From Streptomyces ortus (GTDB lineage: Bacteria; Actinomycetota; Actinomycetes; Streptomycetales; Streptomycetaceae): a stretch of 64,000 bases of DNA. This document shows positions 47,043-55,829 of the stretch, in pieces; position 1 is the stretch's first letter, and each line of letters starts with the position of its first letter. Below the pieces are notes generated by a model. That model saw nothing but the letters and a program-made list of their open reading frames with translations. It searched no databases and was not told where the DNA came from. The stretch spans positions 3,502,118 through 3,566,117 of the forward strand of contig NZ_JAIFZO010000002.1 in NCBI RefSeq assembly GCF_026341275.1. Reading direction: 5' to 3'. Position numbers and translations under genes: made by a program.

Positions 47043-47065
47043 ATATATTTCGTAGCTCGATATAT
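47043..47065. promoter_or_regulatory. PadR-type operator
   Basis: ATATATTTCG and CTCGATATAT are inverted halves (8 of 10 matching) around a 3-nt centre. The site ends 9 bp before the ATG of the PadR gene and stands out as the only run of AT in the area. PadR-family repressors typically bind such ATAT-dyads over their own promoter. Confidence 0.68.
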
Positions 47066-47074
47066 GCTCGACGC

Positions 47075-47416
47075 ATGACCAGACGGAATCCGCCCCTGAC
47101 GGAACCGCAGTACTTCATCCTTGCCGCACTCATGGACGGCCCGTTGCACGGTTACGGCATCATCAAGGCCGCCGAGCGGGCCACCGGCGGGAGGGTCCGG
47201 ATCGCTGTCGGCACTCTCTACGGCGCGTTGGAGCGGATGGAACGGGCTGGGCTGGTGGCCGCCGGCCACGAGGAGATCGTGGACGGGCGGGCGCGGCGCT
47301 ACTACCGGCTCACCGAGGACGGCACCGAGGCGCTCGGCCGGGAGGCGCTGCGGATGCAGCAGGCGGCGGCCGTCGTCATCGGACACTCGCGGGACGCGGG
47401 CGCGGCCCCGGCATGA
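47075..47416 (+). CDS. PadR-family transcriptional regulator
   Basis: A 113-residue PadR-type winged-helix repressor: LTEPQYFILAALMDGPLHGY, IIKAAERATGGRVRIAVGTL, YGALERMERAGLVAAGHEEI and RRYYRLTEDGTEALGREALR. It has the short C-terminal helix of subfamily 2. It sits directly behind an ATAT-rich operator and overlaps (ATGA) the downstream membrane protein gene, an arrangement common for PadR-controlled membrane proteins. Confidence 0.94.
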   Translation: MTRRNPPLTEPQYFILAALMDGPLHGYGIIKAAERATGGRVRIAVGTLYGALERMERAGLVAAGHEEIVDGRARRYYRLTEDGTEALGREALRMQQAAAVVIGHSRDAGAAPA

Positions 47417-48369
47417 ATCGTCTGCTGCTCGCCCCCTATCCCGAGCCCTACCGTTCCCGGCAGGGAGAGGAAGTGCTGGCCTGCCTGTCCGAGGCGTATC
47501 CCGGCCGCTCCTGGCCCCCGCCGCGGGAAGTCGCCGCCCTGGTGCGCGCCGGAGTGCAGGCCCGCGCCCGTGCCGTCGTCGACGACACGGCCCGGCCGTG
47601 GTGGCTGGACGGCATCCATCTGACCGCCCTGGCCCTCGCCGCGCTGGCACTGGTGCCGTACTTGCAGGATGTGTGGCACTGGGCCCTGCACATCGACCCC
47701 GGACAGCACGCCATCGCCTTCCGCTTCGCCGGCTGGTACCCGTGGGCCGAAGGTCCCACGCAGGTACGGCTGTTGCCCTACGGGTTGCTCCCGCTCGGCT
47801 GCCTGATCGCCCTGCTGCGCGGCAGACCGGGGTTCGCGCTGCCGGCCGCGGCAGCCATGATGTGGGCCGGCGCCACGTCCCACGGCCGCACCTTCTTCGG
47901 TGACGAGGGCAAGGCGGGCCTGGGCTACTACGGCCTGGGCGCCCCGATAACGGCCCGTGACCTGGTGCTGTCGGGGACACTGTGTGCCGCGTGCGCCGTA
48001 CTGGCGCTCTGCCGTCCCAGCCGGCTGCGCCGCCGCTCGTACCGCTGGCTGGCCCCTGTCATGCTCGCCATGTTCGTGGCCGGGGGCCTGCACATCATCT
48101 CTGTCAGTCCGACCTTCCAACGCGGTTTGTTCGTCCTCGAAGTCGCCGCGCTGATCGCCGCGTGGGTGGCGACGGCCGCCACGGGCGACTACCGGTGGCT
48201 GATCCCCGTCGCGGCGTTCGCGATCGTCCGCACGCAGGCGATCGTCGTCCGGCCGGACGCGTTCATGCAGTCCTTTCCGGACCTGGTCGTCCTCATCCTG
48301 CTGATCGCACCCCTCCCCGCCCTGGCGATCGCCGCCCAGCGCCGACAGGGACGGGCACTCGCCGAATAG
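47413..48369 (+). CDS. Multi-pass membrane protein co-transcribed with PadR
   Basis: A 318-residue protein. A cytosolic N-terminal segment (LLAPYPEPYRSRQGEEVLAC) resembles the permease-associated tail seen in actinobacterial PadR-linked proteins. About seven hydrophobic helices follow (LTALALAALALVPYLQDVWH, LVLSGTLCAACAVLALC, WLAPVMLAMFVAGGLHIISV, VVLILLIAPLPALAIAA). The function is unknown. It is translationally coupled to PadR and presumably regulated by it. Confidence 0.85.
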   Translation: MNRLLLAPYPEPYRSRQGEEVLACLSEAYPGRSWPPPREVAALVRAGVQARARAVVDDTARPWWLDGIHLTALALAALALVPYLQDVWHWALHIDPGQHAIAFRFAGWYPWAEGPTQVRLLPYGLLPLGCLIALLRGRPGFALPAAAAMMWAGATSHGRTFFGDEGKAGLGYYGLGAPITARDLVLSGTLCAACAVLALCRPSRLRRRSYRWLAPVMLAMFVAGGLHIISVSPTFQRGLFVLEVAALIAAWVATAATGDYRWLIPVAAFAIVRTQAIVVRPDAFMQSFPDLVVLILLIAPLPALAIAAQRRQGRALAE

Positions 48370-48467
48370 GAGCGGCCCTCCGGCGGGCCGGCCGGCCGAG
48401 CCGGGCGGCCCGCGTCGTGCCGGAAGACGTGCGTGACCGAACACCCCCCGACAGAAGAAAAAGAGCG

Positions 48468-49409
48468 ATGACTCAGCACGATTCCCAGTCCCTGCCCACG
48501 CACCGCCCGGGGCCCGCAACGCAGGCCACCCCCGAGACCCCCGAGAAGACCCTCGACACCCCCGGCCCTCCGTCCCGCACGACCCGGCCGTGGATGCCTG
48601 CGCTGCTGTACACCCTGGGGTTCCTGACGGTCTACCTGCTCGCCATCTGCACCCCGTGGGGGCAACGAACTGAGAACGCCCTGTTCCGCCTCGGCAACGG
48701 GAACCCTGAAACTGCCTGGATCTACCCCCTGTCAGGAGCGGCCTACGGCTCGACGCCCCTCCCACCGCTGGAATTGAGCGCCAAGCCCACCCTGATGGTG
48801 GGCCTGGCCGTCATCGTGGTCCTCACGCTGGTCCGGCGGTGCTGGCGGCAGGGGTTCGCGGCGCTCGGGGTCGTCGTTCTCGCGACCGGAGGCAAGGAGG
48901 TGCTCAAATCGACCCTGCCCCGCCCCGATCTGGTGGGCGCGCCCGAGAACCTCCTTGATCAGGGTTTCCCCAGCGGGCACACGGCCATCCCCGCCGCGCT
49001 GACCTTCGCCGCCGTCCTCGTGCTCTCCCCCCGGATCCGCCCCTACGTCGCCATGGTCGGTGTGCTGTGGCTCGCCTGCATCGCCGCCTACAGCGCGACC
49101 ATGGGCGGCCACCGGCCCAGCGAGGTGCTGGGAGCCACACTGTTGGCCTGTGCGTGTTACGGCCTCGCCACCTGGCTGCTGCCGCCGCCGGCCGCCGTGC
49201 CGAACGCCACGCGGATCCCCCGTGCGCTGCCCTTCATCACCCTGACGGCGGCACTGGCCGTCGCCCTCGTCTCCGGCGCGCGGAGCGACACCCTCACCAG
49301 GTCACTGGTCTCCGCGGCGACGGCCTTCATATGCGCGGCCCTGGTCTGGCACGCCGCAGTCGGGCGACCAGCACACGCTGTACGCCGCCCACACACCACC
49401 CTGGCCTGA
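48468..49409 (+). CDS. PAP2-superfamily membrane phosphatase
   Basis: A 313-residue membrane protein of the PAP2 family (lipid phosphate or undecaprenyl-pyrophosphate phosphatases). A Pro/Thr-rich N-terminal tail precedes helix WMPALLYTLGFLTVYLLAIC. The three phosphatase motifs are recognisable: KSTLPRPDL (motif 1), FPSGHTAIPAALTFAA (motif 2) and MGGHRPSEVLGATLLA (motif 3, with Glu where Asp is usual). A C-terminal helix pair follows. It is separated from the PadR operon by 98 nt. Confidence 0.88.
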   Translation: MTQHDSQSLPTHRPGPATQATPETPEKTLDTPGPPSRTTRPWMPALLYTLGFLTVYLLAICTPWGQRTENALFRLGNGNPETAWIYPLSGAAYGSTPLPPLELSAKPTLMVGLAVIVVLTLVRRCWRQGFAALGVVVLATGGKEVLKSTLPRPDLVGAPENLLDQGFPSGHTAIPAALTFAAVLVLSPRIRPYVAMVGVLWLACIAAYSATMGGHRPSEVLGATLLACACYGLATWLLPPPAAVPNATRIPRALPFITLTAALAVALVSGARSDTLTRSLVSAATAFICAALVWHAAVGRPAHAVRRPHTTLA

Positions 49410-49459
49410 CCACAGGAGCCGTCGGCGACGTCGAGCGATCCCCTTGCGCCGCCGGTGCG

Positions 49460-50161
49460 TCAGTCCTCCGCGTCCCGGATCAGCAGCGCGATCTGTACCC
49501 GGTTCTCGACCGCCAGTTTGGCGAAGAGGCTGCCGGTGTGGGCCTTGACGGTCGCGACGGAGATGTGCAGCCGTTCGGCGATCTGCGGGTTGCCCAGTCC
49601 GTCCGCGATGGCGCGGGCGGTCTCCCGTTCCCGTTCGGTCAGCGAGGACAGGCGTTCACGCGCGGCGGCGCGGTGACGGTCACGGGCGTGCGCGGAGTCC
49701 GGTCCGGTGGCCGCGGCGATCACCCGTGCGGTGGCCGCCGGTGACAGCACCGGGTTGCCGTCCGCGACGGTCCGCACCGCGTCGAGGATGCGGGCGGGCG
49801 GGGTGTCCTTGAGGACGAAGCCGAGCGCTCCGACGCGCAGTGCCCCGAGCACCAGGTCGTCGGAGTCGAAGGTGGTCAGCATCAGCACCCGGGGCGGCGC
49901 CGGCCGGGCGAGCAGTTCCCGGGTCGTCTCCAGACCGTCCCGGCCCGGCATGCGTACGTCCATGAGTACGACGTCGGGCCGCTGTTCGGCCACCACGGTC
50001 AGCGCGGCGCTGCCGTCGGCCGCCTCCGCCACGACGGTCAGGTCCGGTTCGCCGTCGATGACGAGGCGCAGGGCCATGCGGACCAGTTCCTCGTCGTCGA
50101 CGATGACGACCCGTACGGGATCGGGCCGGCTCTCGGTCGACGTGTTCTCGGCGTGGCTCAT
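49460..50161 (-). CDS. NarL-type response regulator
   Basis: A 233-residue regulator with an N-terminal receiver (VRVVIVDDEELVRMALRLVI, phospho-acceptor Asp in VVLMDVRMPGRDGLE, Lys in GFVLKDTPP) and a C-terminal LuxR domain (LTERERETARAIADGLGNPQ, VKAHTGSLFAKLAVENRVQI). Its ATG overlaps (ATGA) the stop of the histidine kinase gene, so it is the cognate regulator. The stimulus is unknown. Confidence 0.95.
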   Translation of the reverse strand: MSHAENTSTESRPDPVRVVIVDDEELVRMALRLVIDGEPDLTVVAEAADGSAALTVVAEQRPDVVLMDVRMPGRDGLETTRELLARPAPPRVLMLTTFDSDDLVLGALRVGALGFVLKDTPPARILDAVRTVADGNPVLSPAATARVIAAATGPDSAHARDRHRAAARERLSSLTERERETARAIADGLGNPQIAERLHISVATVKAHTGSLFAKLAVENRVQIALLIRDAED

Positions 50162-51351
50162 GCGCTCTTTTCGTGGGTGGGGGCGGGGCCGTCCGGCCAG
50201 GGCAGTCGTGCGGTGAGAACGTACCCGCCGTCGGGCGTGGCACGGTGGTCGAGTTCGCCGCCGGCGAGGGTGATCCGTTCGCCGAGGCCCAGCAGGCCGA
50301 AGCCGGAGGCGGGCGGCCGGGTGGTGCGCAGCGGGGCCGGTCCGTTGCGGACGCGGATGTCGAGGGTGCCGCCCTCAGCGCCGTCGAGGGTGACCTGTAC
50401 GACCGCGCCGGGAGCGTGCTTCGCGGCGTTGGTCAGCGCTTCCTGGACGATCCGGTAGCAGGTCCGGCCGGCGCCGCCGGGCGGGGTCGCGGTCACGCCG
50501 TCGGTCAGCCGGACGTCGAGTCCCGAGGCGCGGGCGTCGGCCACCAGGTCGGGGACCCGGTCGAGGGAGGGCTGCGGCGGTTCCGGCCGGCCCGGGTCGG
50601 CGCGGAGCACGCCGAGGACCTCGCGCAGCTCTTCCAGTGCCTGGTGGGAGCCCTCGGCAATGCCGCGGACCAGGACGCGGTTCTCGTCGGCCGGGAGGTC
50701 ACGGCGGTGGTCGAGCACCCCGGCCTGCATGGCGACCAGGGAGATGCGGTGCGCGAGGACGTCGTGCATCTCGCGGGCGATCCGGTTGCGCTCCATGGCC
50801 CGTGCCTGCGCCGCCCGCGCGCTCTGCTCCCGTTCCGCGCTCTCCGCCCGCTCCCGCAGGGACCGCATCTCGGCCCGTCGCGCCCCGACGGCCATGCCCG
50901 CGGCCACCGCCATCCCCGCCGTCAGCGCCGGCACCACGACCTGGACCCACAACGCCACGTCGTCCGAGCCCTCCACCGGGAACATCCCGACGGAGAGCTG
51001 CGACGCGATCACGTAGGCCAGGACGACGGCCCCGATCTCCACCGGGCGGCGGCGGGTGGCGACCGAGCACAGTGCCAGCAGGGCGGCGCCGGTGGCGGAC
51101 GCCGACGCGGTCGAGACGACCGCGACCGCCAGGGCCACCGTGAGGGGCCGCCGCCGTCGCCACACGAGCAGCGTCAGACACCCGAGGGCCACCAGCGGAT
51201 CGCCGACGAGGATCCAGGTGTCCGGGCCGCCGGGCTGCTTGCGCGACAGAGCGAGGGTCGTCAGCCAGATCGGCAGGCCGACGAGCGCGGCCACCGTCAG
51301 CCGCCAGGCCTGCTGCCCCACCCCGAGCCGCGGCATCACATCCGTGTTCAC
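50158..51351 (-). CDS. NarL-type sensor histidine kinase
   Basis: A 397-residue HPK7-family kinase. About five N-terminal transmembrane helices (TVAALVGLPIWLTTLALS, ALAVAVVSTASASATGAALL, VVVPALTAGMAVAAGMAVGA) carry no large external domain. The dimerisation helix has the phospho-His in RIAREMHDVLAHRISLVAMQ, and the ATPase domain has VQEALTNAAKHAP and SGFGLLGLGERI. It is coupled to the response regulator by an ATGA overlap. GTG 51351 or ATG 51336 could start it. It is divergent from the TAP-like peptidase gene. Confidence 0.93.
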   Translation of the reverse strand: MNTDVMPRLGVGQQAWRLTVAALVGLPIWLTTLALSRKQPGGPDTWILVGDPLVALGCLTLLVWRRRRPLTVALAVAVVSTASASATGAALLALCSVATRRRPVEIGAVVLAYVIASQLSVGMFPVEGSDDVALWVQVVVPALTAGMAVAAGMAVGARRAEMRSLRERAESAEREQSARAAQARAMERNRIAREMHDVLAHRISLVAMQAGVLDHRRDLPADENRVLVRGIAEGSHQALEELREVLGVLRADPGRPEPPQPSLDRVPDLVADARASGLDVRLTDGVTATPPGGAGRTCYRIVQEALTNAAKHAPGAVVQVTLDGAEGGTLDIRVRNGPAPLRTTRPPASGFGLLGLGERITLAGGELDHRATPDGGYVLTARLPWPDGPAPTHEKSA

Positions 51352-51537
51352 CAGGCCATTGTCACCATATCGTGCGACCGGTGGATCACACCCAGGACCG
51401 ATGCGCCTACGACCCAGGTCTAACCCGCTCCTCTCCCCCGGTCCAGGCCCGGTCGGTCCGTCGGGCCGATGTCCGGGCCGCCGCTGCTCGACAGACTCGT
51501 TCGCGTGCCGGTAAAGCCCCCCACAGGAGGACACCTC

Positions 51538-53076
51538 ATGCGCAGAAGTCTGCCCCTCGCCGTGACCGCCGCAGCGTTGACGGTGACCGCCCTTCCGGCG
51601 TCGGCGCCCGCGGCGACACCGTCCTCACCGGTGTCCGTGGCGGCCACGACGGCGCCGGCGCCCGGCGCCCTGCGGTGGGGCCCGTGCCCCGAGGGAGCGG
51701 CGGCACCCCGCCTGGAGTGCGCGACGCTCGAAGTCCCGCTGGATCACCGCGCCCCCGGAGGCCGGCGGATCGATGTCGCCGTCTCCCGGCTGGCGAGCGA
51801 GAAGCCGTCACAGCGACGCGGTGTGCTGCTGACCAACCCGGGCGGTCCGGGCGGCTCCGGCCTGACCTACCCGGCGGTCCTCGCCGCGTCGGGGCTGCCG
51901 CAGGAGGTGCTCGACTCCTACGACATCATCGGCTTCGACCCGCGCGGTGTCGGCCGCAGCACTCCGGTGACCTGCGACCTGACGGAGAAACAGCAGTGGA
52001 GCGGCAACTTCCCGCCGTACGCGCACACCGCGGCCGACGTCACGCGAGAAGCACCGTACGCCCGGAAGATCGCCGGGCAGTGCGAGAACTCGGCGACTGC
52101 GTGGATGCTGCCGCACACCACCACCGCCAACACCGCACGCGACATGGACCTCCTCCGCGCGGCACTGGGCGAGCCGAGGCTGTCGTACCTCGGCGCCTCC
52201 TACGGCAGTTACCTCGGCGCGGTCTACACGACGCTGTTCCCACGGCGCAGCGACCGGATCGTACTCGACAGCAATCTGGGTCCCGGCGGCTACGACGTCA
52301 CGGCCATGCGGTTGTTCGCCAGGGGGCTTGAGGACCGCTTCCCCGACTTCGCCGCGTTCGCCGTCGGGCACCCCGAGTACGGTCTGGGCTCCACACCCGA
52401 GCAGATCACCGCCAAGTTCTACGAGCTCGCGGCCCGGCTGGACGCGAAGCCGGTCCAGGGCGTCGACGGGACCGCGTTCCGCGCGTTCACCTTCGAGCAG
52501 TTGTACGCCGACAGCTCTCTGCCCCGGCTCGCCGAGTTCTGGCAGGCGGTCGAGACGGGTGGTGAGCTGCCGCTCCCGGAGCTGCCCGCGGGCCTGGAGA
52601 ACCTGCTGGCCTCGCGTCTCGCCGTGGTCTGCGGTGACTCGCGCTGGCCGGGGACGGTACGGGAGTACCAGCGCAATGTCGCCGTCGACCGGCTGAGGTA
52701 TCCGATGCTGGGCGGCTCCACGGCAAGCGTCAACCCCTGCGCGTACTGGCCGCGGGAGCGGACCGAACCGCCGGTGCGCATCACCGGCCGCGGCCCGTCG
52801 AACGTGCTGATGGTGCAGAACGAGCGTGACCCGGGCACTCCACTGGCCGGCGCCCGGGAGCTGAGGCGGGCCTTCGGCGGGCGGGCCACGATGGTGACCG
52901 TCGACCAGGGCGGCCACGGTGTCTACCCGTACGGCGGCAACACGTGCGCCAACGATGCCGCGACGACGTTCCTGACCACGGGGGAACGCCCCGCGCGGGA
53001 CCTCGCCTGCGCGGCGCAACCCGGTGACGCGACGCACTCCGGTGACGCGGCGCAACCCCGCAACGTAAGCAAGTGA
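51538..53076 (+). CDS. Secreted alpha/beta hydrolase, tripeptidyl aminopeptidase-like
   Basis: A 512-residue secreted hydrolase of the Streptomyces TAP (SlpD/E) group. The signal peptide RRSLPLAVTAAALTVTALPA precedes LRWGPCPEGAAAPRLECATL, oxyanion NPGGPGGSGLTY, the Ser nucleophile in YLGASYGSYLGAVY, the acid region LMVQNERDPGTPLAGAREL and His in VDQGGHGVYPYGGN with TAP C-terminal cysteines. AGGAGG precedes ATG 51538. The C-terminal tail has a short duplicated GDATHSGDAAQ stretch. It releases N-terminal tripeptides outside the cell. Confidence 0.93.
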   Translation: MRRSLPLAVTAAALTVTALPASAPAATPSSPVSVAATTAPAPGALRWGPCPEGAAAPRLECATLEVPLDHRAPGGRRIDVAVSRLASEKPSQRRGVLLTNPGGPGGSGLTYPAVLAASGLPQEVLDSYDIIGFDPRGVGRSTPVTCDLTEKQQWSGNFPPYAHTAADVTREAPYARKIAGQCENSATAWMLPHTTTANTARDMDLLRAALGEPRLSYLGASYGSYLGAVYTTLFPRRSDRIVLDSNLGPGGYDVTAMRLFARGLEDRFPDFAAFAVGHPEYGLGSTPEQITAKFYELAARLDAKPVQGVDGTAFRAFTFEQLYADSSLPRLAEFWQAVETGGELPLPELPAGLENLLASRLAVVCGDSRWPGTVREYQRNVAVDRLRYPMLGGSTASVNPCAYWPRERTEPPVRITGRGPSNVLMVQNERDPGTPLAGARELRRAFGGRATMVTVDQGGHGVYPYGGNTCANDAATTFLTTGERPARDLACAAQPGDATHSGDAAQPRNVSK

Positions 53077-53090
53077 GGCAGGTGCCTGCG

Positions 53091-53744
53091 ATGTTCGAGG
53101 AGATGCGGAGCCGCCGGGCCGCACGGCGGATCACCCCCGGGGACGGCCGGCCGCTGAAGCGGTTCCGCTGGTGGCAGCTGCCCTACCGCTCCCTGTTCTA
53201 TCTGCCGCTGCCCGACGGGAGCGGCGGGAAGGCGGTCTACGCCGTGGACGTCAAACGCGGACAGGACCAGACGTCCGCGACGGCCGGGGCCGATCTGTAC
53301 CTCGACGGCAGGCATCACGCCCGGTCGAAACTCCCCGCCGCCTTCCCGGTGCCGGGCGGCACCGTCGAGGTGCGGTTGAGCGCCTTCGGGCTGCGGCGCT
53401 GCCATTACGTCACCGTCGACGGCGCCGAACACCCGCTCGTGCCGGACCGCGACTCCGCCGAGGGGCGCCGGGCCCACCTGGACCGGAGCCACCCGGCCCT
53501 GAGCCGCTGGATCGGCGCCTTCTCGCTGACCGTGCTCGTCGTCGCCCTGGTCGTGCTGGTCACGCAGCTCGCCCAGCAGGTCGCCGAGATCCCCGCGGTG
53601 GCCGAGCGGGTCGGGGCCTTCACCGCGCCGGTCCAGCTGCCTGCCTGGTGCAACGTCGTGCTGACCCTGGTCACCGCGGTGGCGGGTACCGAGCGGGCAC
53701 TGCGGTTGCGGTACAGCCGGCTGCTCGACGGCACGGCCGGCTGA
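53091..53744 (+). CDS. Hypothetical protein with two C-terminal membrane helices
   Basis: A ~217-residue protein I do not recognise. The first ~140 residues are soluble and strand-rich (FRWWQLPYRSLFYLPLPDGS, AVYAVDVKRGQDQTSATAGA, GTVEVRLSAFGLRRCHYVTV). Then come two hydrophobic helices (LSRWIGAFSLTVLVVALVVL and LPAWCNVVLTLVTAVAGTER) with a basic end. ATG 53091 is preferred; a GTG at 53073 would overlap the stop of the TAP-like gene (GTGA). It is probably co-transcribed with that gene. Confidence 0.75.
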   Translation: MFEEMRSRRAARRITPGDGRPLKRFRWWQLPYRSLFYLPLPDGSGGKAVYAVDVKRGQDQTSATAGADLYLDGRHHARSKLPAAFPVPGGTVEVRLSAFGLRRCHYVTVDGAEHPLVPDRDSAEGRRAHLDRSHPALSRWIGAFSLTVLVVALVVLVTQLAQQVAEIPAVAERVGAFTAPVQLPAWCNVVLTLVTAVAGTERALRLRYSRLLDGTAG

Positions 53745-53755
53745 CGAAGGCGGTA

Positions 53756-53786
53756 CCGGGGGCGCGCCCGTGGAACGCGCCCCCGG
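53756..53786. terminator. Hairpin between convergent genes
   Basis: CCGGGGGCGCG and CGCGCCCCCGG form a perfect 11-bp stem with a 9-nt loop, 11 nt past the hypothetical gene and 6 nt past the alginate lyase stop. It serves both strands. Confidence 0.75.
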
Positions 53787-53792
53787 CCAGGC

Positions 53793-54569
53793 TCAGTTGT
53801 GGGAGACCGTCAGGCCGTAGAAGGCGACACGGGCCCCCTTGGTGGTGCTGTCCGATGAGGACTGGTTGTAGGAACCGGCCTTGAAGTACTGCTTGTACGG
53901 GTCGAAGGACGTCGGGATCGTGTAGTGCGTGGTGCTTCCGTTGACGGTCAGGTCGATGGTCCGGCCACCGGATACGGCTATGGAGTACGTCCAGGTCTTG
54001 CCGAGCGAGACATGGCCGACGGTGTGCGGGGTCTGGCCGCCGGCGGGTGAGTTCTCGATGCCGGCCACGATGTCGCCGTTCGCGCGGTAGTACAGCTCGA
54101 CGAGCGGTTTCGTGGAGGATCCGCCGGAACCGAGGTGGATCTGCCCGACGCACACGTTGGAGGTCACCGACACCACGCGCAGGGTCGCGTCCATACGGTG
54201 ACTGCCCTTGAGGGACCAGTCGGCGGCACTGCCGTTGCGGTTCATCTCCCGCAGTTCGGAGCGGGCGTACTTGGAGTTGGGGGTGGTGACGCCCTTCTCC
54301 GGGGCCCAGAAGGTCATCGCTCCGTCCCGGGTGTCGGTGTAGAAGTACGAGTCCTGGTAGCCGTTGGCGCCCTGGAGCCGGGACGAGGAGATGGTCGTCG
54401 GTGAGCCGGGAGAGCCGACGGGCTCCTGCAACTGCCATACGGAGAGGTCGAAGTTGCCGCCCGGAGCCTTGTTCGGGTCGGCCGCGGCGGCACTGCCGGT
54501 GCTCAGGACCGCGATCGTACCGACGATGCCCGCGACGGTGGCGGTGGCCAGGGATTTGAAGCGCGTCAT
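53793..54569 (-). CDS. Polysaccharide lyase family 7 (alginate lyase), secreted
   Basis: A 258-residue secreted PL7 lyase that cleaves alginate or polyguluronate by beta-elimination. The signal peptide (FKSLATATVAGIVGTIAVLS) is followed by the jelly-roll strands of the family: FDLSVWQLQEP, YARSELREMNRNG (the R-x-E-L-R motif), VGQIHLGSGGS (the Q-I-H motif) and YFKAGSYNQ with the conserved Lys and Tyr. The catalytic set Arg/Gln/His/Tyr is therefore present. It lies beside a GH18 chitinase on the same strand, 39 bp downstream of its stop. Confidence 0.95.
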   Translation of the reverse strand: MTRFKSLATATVAGIVGTIAVLSTGSAAAADPNKAPGGNFDLSVWQLQEPVGSPGSPTTISSSRLQGANGYQDSYFYTDTRDGAMTFWAPEKGVTTPNSKYARSELREMNRNGSAADWSLKGSHRMDATLRVVSVTSNVCVGQIHLGSGGSSTKPLVELYYRANGDIVAGIENSPAGGQTPHTVGHVSLGKTWTYSIAVSGGRTIDLTVNGSTTHYTIPTSFDPYKQYFKAGSYNQSSSDSTTKGARVAFYGLTVSHN

Positions 54570-54608
54570 GTGAGTTCCTTCGCGACGAGGGGGAACGGTG
54601 CGGGCGGG

Positions 54609-55601
54609 TCAGCCGGTGTACTGGGCGAAGACACGGGTGTAGTCCCAGGCGGCCTGGGCGACACCGGAGCAGCTCTCGGAGTCGCCCCCGGTGCAGGGCC
54701 GGTCGCGGTTGGCTGACCAGAAGGTGAGCCGGGCCAGGTGGTGCTGCTGGGCGTAGCCGAGGATGGTGCGGAAGTCGGCGACGGTGACCTTCTCGTTCTG
54801 GTCGGTGACGCCGTTCATGGAGGAGATGCCCATGGTCCGGTAGGCCTGGTCGTCGCTGTAGCCGTACGCCTGCTTCAGTGCGGTCCTGAGGCCTTCGGCG
54901 GCGCGCAGGGTCAGGGTGCCCATGTTCTGGCTTCCGCCGTCGAAGTCGAAGGGCATGATGGTCCAGCTGTCGGCGGCCAGGCCCGAGGCGGCGGCGCGTT
55001 TGATCAGGCTGGTGTCGGGGCCGCTCTGCCCGGTACCGATGGTGATGTGCACCTTCAGGCCCGGGTTGCGGGACTTGACGGTCTTCAGGGCGTCGACGGT
55101 GCGCTGCTGCACGGTGGGGTTGTCGTACGCGGCGGCCTCGATGTCTATGTCGATGACCTTGAGCGTGTAGGCGTCGACGACCTTCTGGTAGGCGGCGGCG
55201 AGTTCGCTCGCGCTGGAGCAGGAACTCTCCAGCTTGTTGCCGCTGTAGCCGCCGAAGGACGGGATGGCGTCGCCGCCGCCGTTGCGGATCGTGGTGATGG
55301 TGCGCTGGTCGACGCCGCCGGTGAGCGGGCGGCTGCCGTCCCACTGCGGGTTGCAGTAGCCGTTGCTGAGTATGAAGGCGAGGGTGAACGACTTCACGCC
55401 GGTGGCCTGGGTGATCGTCGTGGGACTGGGCGGGTTTCCCCAGCCGTTGTACAGGTACGGGGCGACGGCGGTCGAGGTGGCCGCGGGGACGGCGCCGGCC
55501 TGCGGGGCGGCGAGGAGAGCCGCCGTCAGGGGCAGGGCCGCCAGGGCGAGTCCGCCGCGCAGGACATGGGGACGAGTACGGGTACGGGTACGCACGGTCA
55601 T
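54609..55601 (-). CDS. Secreted GH18 chitinase-like protein
   Basis: A 330-residue secreted GH18 protein. After a basic signal peptide (RTRTRTRPHVLRGGLALAAL), whose Arg-Thr run comes from a hexamer repeat, the TIM barrel shows YNGWGNPPSPTTITQATGVK, SFGGYSGNKLESSC and the catalytic VIDIDIEAAAYDN with the acid Glu, then LTFWSANRDRPCTGGDSESC. It resembles Streptomyces ChiC-unrelated small GH18 enzymes without a binding module. A palindrome and a DasR-like site lie upstream. Chitin or N-acetylglucosamine polymers are the likely substrate. Confidence 0.92.
   Translation of the reverse strand: MTVRTRTRTRPHVLRGGLALAALPLTAALLAAPQAGAVPAATSTAVAPYLYNGWGNPPSPTTITQATGVKSFTLAFILSNGYCNPQWDGSRPLTGGVDQRTITTIRNGGGDAIPSFGGYSGNKLESSCSSASELAAAYQKVVDAYTLKVIDIDIEAAAYDNPTVQQRTVDALKTVKSRNPGLKVHITIGTGQSGPDTSLIKRAAASGLAADSWTIMPFDFDGGSQNMGTLTLRAAEGLRTALKQAYGYSDDQAYRTMGISSMNGVTDQNEKVTVADFRTILGYAQQHHLARLTFWSANRDRPCTGGDSESCSGVAQAAWDYTRVFAQYTG
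55576..55592 (-). repeat. GTACGG hexamer run in the chitinase signal peptide
   Basis: Nearly three GTACGG units encode the Arg-Thr run after the start codon on the minus strand. It is the same hexamer that expanded to ten units in USP 3, here on the other strand and frame. Confidence 0.75.
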
Positions 55602-55657
55602 GGGAGTGATCGCAGCCTTTCGTCCGAGACAGACGGTGGGGGAGGCTCGTTCAAGGT

Positions 55658-55676
55658 GGTGAACAACGAGTTCACC
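55658..55676. promoter_or_regulatory. Palindrome upstream of the chitinase gene
   Basis: GGTGAAC-AACGA-GTTCACC has perfect 7-bp arms and lies 57 bp before the chitinase ATG, a position suited to a repressor. No cognate regulator is adjacent. Confidence 0.55.
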
Positions 55677-55706
55677 TATGAACACGTGGTGTGCGCAAGA
55701 ACGTAA

Positions 55707-55718
55707 AGGTCTGAACCA
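55707..55718. promoter_or_regulatory. DasR-like direct/inverted element
   Basis: AGGTCTGAACCA resembles the DasR-responsive element of Streptomyces chitin genes (core TGGTCTAGACCA) with two differences. It is 106 bp before the chitinase start. Sequence similarity and the chitin context are the only support. Confidence 0.4.
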
Positions 55719-55764
55719 ACGCCGTCAAGGGTTCGGGGAGATCCTCGTACGACGCCGACGACAG

Positions 55765-55805
55765 ACGGGCGCCCCCGGCCCTCCCAGAGGGCCGGGGGCG
55801 CCCGT
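55765..55805. terminator. Very strong hairpin after the PEP-mutase-like gene
   Basis: ACGGGCGCCCCCGGCCCTC pairs perfectly with GAGGGCCGGGGGCGCCCGT over 19 bp with a 3-nt loop, 24 nt past the stop at 55830. It also shields the chitinase promoter from read-through. Confidence 0.8.
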
Positions 55806-55829
55806 CGCCCGGTCAGTTCGTCAGGGTCG

